From: Bugula neritina
Lineage: Eukaryota; Bryozoa; Gymnolaemata; Cheilostomatida; Bugulidae
Length of the DNA stretch: 64,000 bases
NCBI GenBank assembly: GCA_964035545.1
Contig: OZ037768.1
Coordinates: forward strand, 21,489,200-21,553,199
Direction of reading: 5' to 3'
Of this stretch, positions 1-12,500 are shown piece after piece. The number at the start of each line of letters is the position of its first letter. The first letter of the stretch is position 1. The notes below the pieces were generated by a model that was not told the DNA's origin, made no database searches, and worked only from the letters and a program-made list of their open reading frames with translations. The translations under genes and the position numbers were made by a program.

Positions 1-480
1 GCCACTTAACTTTGAGTTATATTATTTATTTACAAAACAATTTTGTATTGTGTAAAAATTCTAATTTGATACAATACACAGATATTATGCAGGAAAGAAT
101 CAGAAAGTTTAAAGTTTTTGTATAATTGAAAGACATTTATAACATAGAAATTGTTGATAGGAGGTATAGATATGAAGTGTGGTAGTAATATCATGTACCT
201 ATCTGCATCAATTATTAAGTCTATCATAAAGGCAACATTTGCAAATTTATTACACACATAGCAAAGTATCACATTTGACGAGAAAACATACACATTTCTT
301 TAGAAACATACTTGGCATGCACGCAGAAAAATCACTCTAGTGATAGCTAGAATCACAGCAATACTTGGTATAAAGTCACTAATCATCATCAAGTTCTGAT
401 AAATAAGCACAAATTATTTGAAATACTAAATATTGAATATATTGTTTTGTAAGACACGCAGACACACATGATAAGCTTAC

Positions 481-513
481 CAATTGATGATTGGCCCTTT
501 TTTGATGTAACTC
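481..513 (-). CDS. Possible 33-nt micro-exon of the giant gene
   Basis: On the minus strand a T-rich acceptor ending in TTTTAG precedes 33 nt that end at a GTAAGC donor. The previous exon ends one base into a codon. This exon completes that codon, reads VTSKKGQSSI without a stop, and again ends in phase 1. Both splice sites and phase agree, but so short an exon could arise by chance. Confidence 0.4.
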
Positions 514-3500
514 CTAAAATTGAAATTTAGCTCCATTATATAATGTACATCTATTGTTTTGATAACACTCAACAATACAAATATGTCCAATAAACTCATA
601 GCAACTTACCCTTGTCGTCTTTTTTATCGCTAGTTGGATTGAGTAAAAAATTTAAAACTTTTACGACAACCAGAGATGAGTCATCTGAAGACATCGAATC
701 CTTTTCTAGTGCTTTTAGCATAAATATCAGCTCTGCTCCTTGAGTTTTCAATATGTTAACACCAATTTTCAGTTGCTGTGGTAGCGCAGTAGCTCCACAA
801 TTTTGAAGCATGTCGTTGAGAGAACCGTGTATTTCGATTGATTGAATAGTTCCGCTCCGTAATCCGTCAACTATCCGTTTCAAAGAATTAACAATGAAGT
901 TATGAGTAGAAGAATGAGGGGAAGGTAGAAGAGAAAGCAAGTGTTCAGTTGAATTTGAGGTCTTGTCACTATCATGATTCACTGCTACACACATGGCCAG
1001 AATGAGTATCTCATACATGTAGCTACTAACGTCACCATATTGCATTAGCATGCACATTTGATTCAACCTCGCTATGTCCACCTGTCCATTGCTGGACAAA
1101 AGCAGCTCATCAACAAAATCTAAAACCATTGCGTCATTCAGCAGTACTCCAGTAGCAAAACTTGTAACAATGCTAGATGCTTTGCCTTGTTTTAGTGTCA
1201 AGTTTACTGCACTAGCTCTTCTTAGATCGGTAGAGTTTGTGACTACACTGGTTAAGGTTTGCAAGTCATTCAGGTTAAGTACACCATCTTTGATACCGTG
1301 CAGCGTCAACTGCATGGCCTCATAGATTACAGCTGCTGCTCGACTATCCAGCTTTGCAATTGAGAACACCGAGAGAGGTTCTGTACGTAGCCATTCGTAT
1401 GCAACAAAAATACTCACTAGCAATAGAATCAAATCATATTCGTATAAAGCGAGATTGAATGTTTTTAAGTCAAGGATAGTCCTTTCTAAATGTGCAACGA
1501 TAAAATCAAATCTCGGAATAGAATGAGCAATTCGTCGAATATTTTCAACTTTTGGTTCACATTCAGCAATAGGGCAAACCAAGTTTTTGTAAGTAAGAGA
1601 ATCGTTCTTTGCAAGTTTATCAGGAATTTCAATGAGGTAGCAAACAAAGCACACCAGTGAAATAAGATCGTCTGCACTTGTGTCTTGTTGCTTTAATCGC
1701 TCTAAAGCATCATCTAAAAATTGTATTATCAACTGGGGAGACACCTTTTCATCAATAATTGACAGTCTTTCCGAAAGTTGCTTCTTTGAAGCATCTGATT
1801 GGGTTTTTCCTTTATTTTCCTTCATGTAAAATTCCTGAAGATCAAGAGCATAATCTCCCAATGTTTTGACATCTAGTGGGTCAACAGAATCTTTGCTCTT
1901 TATAACTTTTAATGATTGTTCTAAAAAGTCTATAATGGCATATGGGGAAGATACTGAGTAATTAGTGTTGCTGCTTTCTAGCTTTGATTGCAAGCCAAAT
2001 GGTGGAAGTGAAGATTCTTGCACACGATAAGTTGTGATTGAGTTGGTCAACAACTGGAATTTTCGCAAGCTGAGATTTTCGTTCTGTAGAGTTTGGAGAA
2101 AAACATTAAATGACTCATAAACTACATTATTAATAAGCAATTCCAACACCCTGTAATCAAGAGCAGATGTATAGTATTTCGTTTTGATTCGTTCAAATAT
2201 GAGTGCAACAACTAACACTAAGCACGATGCCCAAAAGCCGGTCAGCTCTGGTTTCAGTGCTAATGCGTCTAACCCAATTTCTGTAATTTCAACAGTTGCT
2301 TTAAGAAAATCGCTGTCTTCTACAAATTGCTTGAGATTTATCAGTCTAACCCTTAGATGAGTGATATAACTGACTTCTACGCCTACATTATTTTCAGATT
2401 GTATTGATGGCCTAAGTGACCATCTATGTATGAGTTTGCTGCTAGATCTACTAGGACCGCTCCAAATACATGTATTGCAAGAATGTTCGGAAGTTCCCAA
2501 TTGTGCTGATTGCAATCTGTAAGCCGCTACAACCAAAGTTCGGAGATCATACAATGTTACTACCTCAGAAACAAAAAGTTCTTTCATACTAACTAGAGCA
2601 TCATTGGCAATTCTCTCCTGTTCTTTACAAAATATTTCGGGCTGAATAGAACATCTCCTTGGCTCAGCCAGAGATTCGTGACCTACTTGAGGTTTGATGT
2701 GATCACAGCTTGCTACCAGTGTAGTTAAGCGAATAAGATCTTCCATTAGAAACTTGTTAAGCTTCATATCATTTGTCAACGACTGAAACATTAAAATAAT
2801 TAGCTCATTGGCTAATACATCAAACTTGGTGCATGTGTGGTTTGTAGGTGTTTGCCACATAGAATTTTCCTGGCCGTGTTCATTTTGCCAATGTTGATAG
2901 GTTAAAATTATGCATAGAACAAGTATCATGCAATCATAAAGATAATGACTGCTGTTGCCTTCATCTATATCCTTTACAACTTTCTCGATACTTTCTACGA
3001 ATGAGCCTCCATTCGGTGCCAAAACCATTTGCGATTTGAGCTTCTGTAAGTACCTTATAAGTTCCTGAGGGTTCGGTTCTTCTTGCCACTTCACATGCAG
3101 CTGCCCTTTTTCACTTACAGACTCTGGTATTGTAGACTCTGGTATTGTAGACTCTGGCATTGCAGATTCTGGTATTGTAGAATCTGGTATTGTAGACTCT
3201 GGCATTGCAGATTCTGGTATTGTAGAATCTGGTATTGTAGACTCTGGAATTGCAGAGTCTGGTATTGTAGACTCTGGAATTGCAGAATCTGGTATTGCAG
3301 ACCCTGTGCAATCATTAATTGATCCTTCTAGCGTAGAGTTAAAACTTTTAAATTCTATGTCTGATTTATGTTTGATGTTTGAAAAGTATTTGGACGATGA
3401 TTCAGAGATGGCAGCAGAAAGACTGAGAAGCTGTGCAGTTGTCAAATGCTGACGCTGAATGTCTGATATCACATGATCAAGAAGCTGTTGATCAGATTCC

Positions 3501-6500
3501 AGATCGTCTTGTTTTGGAGAGCTACTTTTCTTTTCGGCGTCTTCAATTACTTCAATATCAAAATCTTTGTTATCTAAAGAAACATGGCCGATTATCTCTC
3601 CAGCAGAATGAGCTTTTAACAACTTCTGTGCAAAATTGGACAGCTGTCTCATTTCCAATTGCCCTAAATTTCCGGCATCAACTTCGTCTATTAGATGGTG
3701 CAAATAATCTCGAAGCTTTTTATCTCCATCAATAGGGCTGTCTTTGTTGCTCTGTTTTTTAGAAGTGACTTCTAACGAATCACGAATTGATAAGAAACTG
3801 GACATTCCAAAACCAATCGGGTCAGTAGGTGCCTCTATACTGAACTTTCTTTCTCGCTTTTTACCAGAGTTAGCCTGAGTAAAGGGTATGGAACCGCGGG
3901 GTGAGTTTGACAAATGAACATGACCACCAGCATCTAAATTAAACTCTTTAGAATGTGACAAGTCAGTTACTTCTTTAGCTCCATCAACCACAGTGCTATG
4001 GCTAAACTTAACAGCCCGTTGCACTGGCCGAAGCAAAAATTCAGGCTTTTCTGCAGTCTTTTTCTCTTCTTTATCCGCATCACTAAATTCTCTTTTGTCT
4101 TTAGCCTCATCACAAGACGCTACAAAATAAGTTTACTCATAATTATCCCGAGTATCAAACTATTTGCAGTGTCTAAAATCATAAGCTCACAAAATATAAT
4201 ACTGTAATTGCTGAGCATTATTGACACATGTAATAAAAATGTTCAGAATTTAAATCAATTAAATAAAGAAATTGCTTAAAAGTCATTCATTGTACAGCCC
4301 ATACTGAAATATACTTACTATAATTACAGTTTATGCATGGTGCTCTACTTTTTGAAGAGCCGATTAAGGAACAAGAGCATTACTCAGTATCAGTAACTAA
4401 ATATTAGCAACTGCCAAAACAAGGTCACCAGCTTAACCAATCATAACCTGGGTCAGCTCTGAATGCCAAAACTACACTTCATCTATTATACCTGTACAAC
4501 GGTCAATACTACTCAGCAAATTAAAACCTAATGCTTAGTAAACCTACCCCTCTTGTGCCACCGTTCATTGTCGGGGTCAAGATATACCACTCCCTTGCTA
4601 CAAGCCGTACCTGTAGAACAAGATGTTGTTCAGCTCGATAGTGCTCCGCTACTTGGTAAAAACCTATTTGCCACATGCTTTACCTACTCACTGAGCCAAC
4701 CTTAACTACAGTCGATTGACAAATATTAGATAAAATGCTGACTTATATTAACAGAAACATAATCGATCATACCAATTTTGTTGCAATAAAGTTTAAAACT
4801 TTTCAAGAATGAACTAATTTAACTTATACATAATGCTTTCTACCATGTACAGGAATAATTTGCAAAGTGTAGTTGTGACATTTTTTTTATTTATGAGCAG
4901 TAAAATAGATCCATTTGAACCAATAAGTGCAACGAAATGCAGTCTATCAATTTCATTAAAAATCTAGTTTCATTATACCTGAGGTATGAGAGTTTTCTTC
5001 GTGGGACTCTTCATTGTCGGCCATGACAGTTTCAGAGTTGGAACCTGAAAGAAATTATTTTCACAGAATGGTTGTTCTCCCTTGACTACTTATGTAAAGG
5101 TTGGGAAATTCTGACTAGTATACGATGGAGAAAGATCTCTGTGTTTTTAAACATATCACATACTTATACAGATTAGGAAAGATGGTGTAATACATTTATC
5201 GTAGCATACAGTGAACTTTTTTCAACCACCTGTCTTGATGTATATAGTAAAAAGATTGCAAAATTTAGAGGATGGTTTTGAATAAATCCTTTATAAGTAA
5301 TGCTGTTGTAAATGCTGCTTAAATTTAAACAAAAAATTGTCAGATATAATAGTGTGTTATTATCAAGTGTCAGAATAACAAACAGATGACAATTTTAACC
5401 TATATCAAATATAGATACCTGTATAATGGTATCCGGTAAAAATGACACAGTAATAATATCACAAATGGAAAAGTAGGTAAAATGACACATTTTCAGTGTT
5501 GGGGTTGGAGGTTTGGGGTTTGGGCAAATTTAACATCAGTATGCTATTTTACTTACTTTTCTAGTTATGCCAATATTACCTGTGTCATTCTTACCTGTAT
5601 CATTTGTACCTAAAACCCTGTATGACTGCAGGTAGACAAGTGCCATGATGAAACAATGCTCTTTATTGAACAAGAATGACTTATCAGACTATACTATAAT
5701 TTGTGATATTTATTAAAGGTCAATGCACTATCTCGGTAAAGTTTTAAGTGTAACACATAAACTAACAAAAACATATATTAGAAACAAACTAAAAAGATGA
5801 CTAAATGTAATGAAAACTGCATGTTACCTTTACTGACTATATTCTCAATTGGTTCATCTGATGTGAGGTTGATATTTTCTGATCTAATTGGTCCACGTGA
5901 ATCATCTAGTACATGTGATGTGACACAAGTTATTGGAGGTGTGGTCGATTCACGGTTTTGTAGAGGCAAACTAAAGTTGGAATTAGATTTCAATGAATCA
6001 GAATTCAAACAAGGGGAAATGACTGGTGACCTTGAACTTGCTGACCTCTCTATTGACAGCACTGAGAAGGTAGGAGAAGCTGGTGATGAGTGGTCAGAAA
6101 GAGTTGGTGTTTGAGGGTTAAGATTTCCAACCGAGGAAAGAGATGATTGCTTGGCAATTAGAGGGGTTGGTAGAGTGGATTGTTCTTTTACATCTTCAAC
6201 TTCTAAAAGATGCATAAAATACACAGCAACCTTACACACATAGAGCTGTAACTTTGTATGAGTAGTAAAGTGTAGGGAAAGGAAGGTGGTATCAAATAGT
6301 AAGACAACAAAGGTAATTAAAATATCCTACAGTTACACTGATATCAATCATAATTTTTGATGATTTTAGATTATTTTTTTCTGATGATACTAAATCCAAG
6401 CTGTTAGCATAACACCTATTAAAAATAAACAGCTTCGTATGTTTGAATCAAAATTTAAACTCCATTGTTATCACATGCACTTTCACTCACTTCAAATCAG

Positions 6501-9500
6501 TCTACAGCCAAAAGTATGACAATGCAGGTGCCAGGCATATGCTAAACATATTCTATAAGTGTAACCTATAAAGGGTAAAAACTGTTGCAGATTGTCGCAT
6601 TATGTATACTTAGAAATTGGCATCACAAATAAAGTTAAACTTTGCTGAACTACAAATTTAAAGAGAAAAGATGACAAAGCATGTACAAGTAAAATGCTTT
6701 GAATTCAGCTGTAAAGACAGCACATGCAGATCATAGGCAGCTGAACAAACATATGCCACATACGTATGATCTTTTAATGAGAGACGAATTTATAAAGACA
6801 AGAGTGTTGGATGACAAAGTGCTATTAGCTAGCTATTATTAGTAAGTTACTGAATATTGAATAGAGTTTAACAATTATAGTAAATCTTTTAACCTAAATT
6901 ATAAAAGCCAAAGCATATGCAGTTATGAACATATTTGAATTTACTTTTATTAGCTTTATTGTGCGTCACTTTACAGCGAATAATATGGTAAGCCAACACC
7001 TACGTCTATTACTTCACCCTGTTGAATAATTCTTCTACTGCGTTATAATATATTAGGCTACCGCAAAAATTATACCTTCTCTAGTTTTTTAATACAAATT
7101 TTCCCTATGAAAAGCACTAATAACTCATAAGTCAGTAAGTCAAATATTTACCAACTTAATAAATTGAATAAACTAACAGTACTAAGATAATGCTCTTGAA
7201 ATAGACAAGGATAAATAATGCACACAAACATAATAATGCTATATATAAATACCTGAAAGTGGTTATAGTTAAACTTTCTAATTTTGCTTACAAAGCTATT
7301 AAATGAAATGGCTTCAGATTTTAGTAATAAAAAACATAACAGTTAGCATTTTACTGAAAATCATATTTTAGCAAAAGTAGGGATGCGAAAAATGCCATTG
7401 TTGCAATGTTGAGCAAAAAAATTCAAAATAACTATTTTGAATTTACTGATTGAAATTTAGCAATTAAATTTGTATTCTTTATAGATTGGATTTCTTTCTT
7501 TAATTAAAACTGGTTTTTACATTAAAACCTTTGATTTTATAATAACCCAATTAAACTATATCTATTCAAAGGAATAAATAACACATTTTGCTTATAAGCT
7601 TTGAGACTCTCCAAATTTAAAATAATTTTGTTCTCTTAAATAACCTCAAAATTTAACTGAACAGCTTCTGTTAAATGTATACATGTGCATTAGTTTCAAC
7701 TTACCATTGTTTTCTTTGGTGTTCAGTGCAATTTCTTGTGAAAGATGTCCAGTAGACTGGGCAGCCATAATAATCACAGAAGGGGCTTCTGATGGTGGTG
7801 CAGCTGCTTCCATCAGAGGTGTGGTTTGATCCTTATATGCTGAAGCAAAAGCTGAATGAGACAAGCTTTTCTCTAATTCTATTGGTTCCAGTAATGGATC
7901 TGACTGCCCAATGAAAGGTGCTGCAAAGTCTGTTGAATGTCTAGAGATTGTGGCTGGTGTGTTTATTTCGTCTAAACTCATTTCTATCAGAGTGGTAGAC
8001 AACTCCAACAAAGATGGTGTTAAGTTTTGGGCTGATTTGTTTTCAGTTATTACTGCGGCACTGAGGCTTGCAGTCAAGGGCTGGTCTGAAGATTCAGCTT
8101 TTGTTTCAGTCATGCTTTCTGTAATTTGATGCTTAATTTGATCGATTGCTACAGCACGCGACCTTCCTTGTAGGAGGGTAGGTGAACCTACAATCTGCCT
8201 ACAGTTTGCAGCAATCTTTGGTACAGTTTGAACTACTTTTACAGGCGTTGCATGAGTTACTTCAGGTTTGTTTAAAGAGTTGGCTTTAATCAGCTTTCCT
8301 TTTTGAGTCAGAGGTCTCACAGAGTCACAGATTAATGGCTGCCGTTTTATAGTACTGGCCTGGTCTATAGAAATCAATGATGTTGACTTTCGTCGAGGTG
8401 CTCCATAATCATTGGTTGTGAATAATGGCTTTTTGTTTTCTTGTGATGCGTTTGAAGACAAGGCTTCTGAAGCGAGGTTTGGTGTCACAAAACTTTTCAA
8501 ATTTAATGACAAATCATCAAATTGGGTTAAAAACTTGTTAAAGTTTTGAAAAACAGCTGAATTTGTAGACTTTGAGAGTTCCGCAATTGGCGATGCTGGA
8601 CAGGTGTTTAGACTTTCAATGCCAAGTGATGTATTGGAGTGGTCTGAGCTGTTCACCTCGACCAAATTACAGGCAGTGAATGAATTTGATGGTGACATCT
8701 GAACAGGCTTTTGAGAGCTTGGTAAACTTAGAATGTTATTTAGAGGCTGATCACTTAGAGAGTCAAACTTTTCTTCTGATTTTTGAGAAAGTTGTGCAGC
8801 AGGAAGTTTTTTTGAGCTTACTGGCTGTTTGATGCCAACAACTTCTTGACAGTCATTTAAACATTTGATACTGTTTGTGTTTAAGACTTTGTTAGTAGTT
8901 GCATCATTGGATGATTGCTGTAGATGGTGTGAAAGCTGACATTTGGATGGCTGTTGAGACTCGTGAGAATGTTGGCAGCCGGCCACTTCATAAGAATTGT
9001 GTTGAGAGCTCCGAAATTTCTGATCACTCAATGTCTTTGTAGCATCAAAAGAACGTTGACAAATATTTTCAGAAATAGGTGTCATTTGAGAACTAGGATT
9101 ACACCCAACACTAGGTGTTTGTTGAAGCTTTCGCAATGTTGAACTTTCAGACAAGGAGTGTTGACCATCTTGACAACTTTCGAAGGTAGGTATTGTTAGA
9201 ACATTATTTAAGGCACTACCATCGAATGTTTTAATAGAGGATTGTCTGAAATTATCAGGGCATATGCAGCTAGGTGTCTCCAATAATGGGAGTGAAACTT
9301 CAGCCATAGCTGCTGTTTCCAAACTGAGTCGACTTTTGTTACAAAAGGAAGACTTAAAAGAATCAGCACTATTGCATAAACTATGTTTGATACCTTGAAA
9401 ATTTAAAGATCTTTGAGAAGAAGACAGTGCTGCATTAGATAAATACTGGGAGACAAGTGTACTTTCTAAGCTTGGTGTCAGAGTGGAATTTCGCAAACTT

Positions 9501-12500
9501 CCAATACTGACGGTCGTTTGAACCTCATGCAAGCTGGGCAAAGATGAAGAATTTTGAGGTACCATTAACTTCTTATCAAGAGGAAGCTGTCGAGTATCAT
9601 AAAGATCTTCCATACTAAATGTTATTCGAGTATCATGTAAACTTTCAGTACTGGGTGTTCTGGGAGATGAGCATCTGTTCATACTATGAGATCGAGCAAT
9701 GCTCGGGGTTGTTGAAGCATTTAAGATTTCAAAACTAGAACCCTGTGTGTCGTCTGAAATTTGTTGAACAGAAGGTATAGTGTCAATATTCTCTAAATTT
9801 TGTAAAGCATACGAATTGAAGATGGGTGTCATTTGAGAACTATGCAAACTTCCCATACTAGCAGACTGGTGTAGTGTAGGGGTACTGGATCTTCTTTGAA
9901 GTGTGTTAGATTTTTGATTTGCAGAAGAGTGAAAACTCTCAAAACTATCTATACTAATTAGCTCTTGAGAATTGTTTACAGCATTACCATCAGGTGTTTT
10001 GGCAGCCGACTCTCTGCCTAAACTGTGTAAAGATGCTGTGCTGGGTGCAGTTATCTTATCAAATGACAAGCTAGAAGCTTTTAGATCATAGCTAATTGGA
10101 ATCTCAGAAACATTTTGGTTCTGAGGTGAACCCTGAAAACTTCCTGGAGTTTTCATAGAATATTGAGAATTGCACAAAATTGATGGAGTCATCTGAGAGC
10201 TATGTAAACTTTCAACACTAGCTGTTAGTGGAAGAAAAACTTCGGGAGATTTTGAAGGTGTGCTAGAACCCTCAGGATTTAGAGAGCGTTGATCAATAGT
10301 AATTTTCCCTAAGCCAAACAATTCTTGAGAAATGTTACAGCTTTGAACACTAGGTGACCTTGCAAGAGTATGTTTTTCTAAATAACAAGAGCATGTTGAA
10401 ATTGTTGATCTTGACATACTGTGTGAAATTTCAGATTTTGGTGGATTTTGCAAATTTTCTTCAATATTTATAGATTCATCAGTTTGGTCATTACAAATCA
10501 GAACAAATTTTTTGTTATTTAAAAGTAATTGGGAGGGTGGAGTCATTGCAATGCTAGATAAAGATTGAGAAGACTGTACACTTTTTAAATCGGGTGTTAA
10601 TTGAGAACTACGAACACTCCCTACACTACAGATTTGTTCAAGGGCATGTGAGTTGTTTAATAACGGTAATGATTTAGGTTCGCTTAAACTTTTGAGTTTG
10701 ATAGAGTTTTGAACACTGCAAACACTTTTCAAGCTACTTGATAAATCAGCACTTGTTAGGTTTTCAACTGGAGTATGACAAGAAGAATCTCTCTTCAAAC
10801 TATGACAACACGTGATGCTGTCATTGTGTGGAGTCTCGGTGGTCTCATTTCCATCCTTTTCCAGGCTATGTGAAACATCAGCACTTGTTATATTTTCATC
10901 TGGTGTATAATAAGAAGAATCTTTCTTCAAACTATGAGAGCATGTGATGCTGTGACAGTGTGTGGTCTCAGCAGTTAAAGTTTTTTCATCATTTTCCAGG
11001 CTAAGTGACACATCAGTACTTGCTAGGTTTTCATCTGGTGTATGGCAAGAAAAGTGTTTCTTCAAACTATGGCCTGTGATGCTGTGATTGTGTGAGGTCT
11101 CGTTGGTTGAAGCGTCGTGAGCAATTTCCATGCTAAGTGACACATCAGTACTTGCTAGGTTTTTATTTGGTGTATAACAAGAAGAATGTTTTTTCAAACT
11201 ATAAGAGCACGTGATGCTGTGATGATGTGGCATATTAGTGGTTAAAGTGCTTTCATAATTTTTTAGGCTAAGTGAAACATCAGTACTTGCTAAGTCTTTG
11301 TTTGGTGTATAACAAGAAGAATCTCTCATTAAACTATGTGAAAACGTGATGCTGTGATTATGTGGAATTTCAGGGGTTAAAGTATTTTCGTTATTTTCCA
11401 TGCCAAGTGACACATCAGTACTTGTGAAGTTTTCATCTGGCGTATAACAGGAAGAGTGTTTCTTCAAACTATGACGTGTGATGCTGTAATTGTGCGAGGT
11501 CTCGTTGGTTGAAGCCTCTTGGACACTTTCCAGGCTAAGTGACACATCAGTACTTGCTAGGTTTTCATCTGGTGTATAATAAGAAGAGTGTTTTTTCAAA
11601 CTATGGCGTGTGGTGCTGTGATTGTGTGAGGTCTCGTTGGTTGAAGCCTCTTGAACATTTTCCAGGCTAAGTGACACATCAGTACTTGCTAGGTTTTTAT
11701 TTGGTGTATAACAAGAAGAGTGTTTCTTCAAACTATGACGTGTGATGTTGTGATTGTGTGAGGTCTCGTTGGTTGAAGCCTCTTGATCATTTTCCAGGCT
11801 AAGTGACACATCAGTACTTGCTAGGTTTTCATCTGGTGTATAACAAGAAGAATGCTTCTTCAAACTATGAGAGCACGTGATGCTGTGAATATGTGAGATC
11901 TCAGCAATTGAGTTTTCTTTAAAATTATCAGAGCCCAACTCAGCATCATGCGAGCCTTGAGGTATGTGTGTAACCATTATACTAGGCAAAAGCTTGGCTT
12001 TTGAAATTTTTGTATGATCTTGAGAGACATCAGATTCAATACTTTCAAAACTTTTAGAAATTTGAAACAATTGCTGATTATTTGGAGAGTTACTAATACT
12101 TTGAAATTCTGGTTGATGCATACTAGTAGGTGAATAGGGCCTAATTGGTGAAAGTGATCTTTGTGAATATTGATTTGCACATTTTGAAACCTTTGGCAAT
12201 TGGGGAGTAATATAACTAGCAGAATTTTTTGACTTTTTAAAGCAAGGTGAGTTAGAAATTGAGATTGTTTCTTTCAAAGTTTTTAATTGGTAATCTGTTT
12301 GTAGAGCTTGCAGGCTCTTAGACTTTCGCAAACTTTGAAGCTTGTTTTGAAAGCCAGTCAATTTATTCAAGTGCATAACAGCGCAGAAACCTGTTACTGG
12401 CACAGAACCTTGAAAAGTCTTTGTTGTATGAGGTTTTGGCAGAGGTTGGTTTAGAATAGATGCCTTTGATTTTTGTGAGCATTGGGAGATTTTAGGGTTT

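Noticed and set aside
30-293. An 87-codon minus-strand frame as the last exon of the giant gene
   Set aside because: It has no convincing acceptor in phase and its composition is that of AT-rich noncoding DNA.
3083-3322. Plus- and minus-strand frames across the pentapeptide array
   Set aside because: They are shadow frames of the 15-bp coding repeat; the frame continuous with the 3.5-kb exon is the real one.
4530-4700. Another tRNA-derived SINE (GCTCAGTGAGTAGGTAAAGC on the minus strand)
   Set aside because: It has only an A-box-like stretch, with no clear B-box and no similarity to the shared SINE body.
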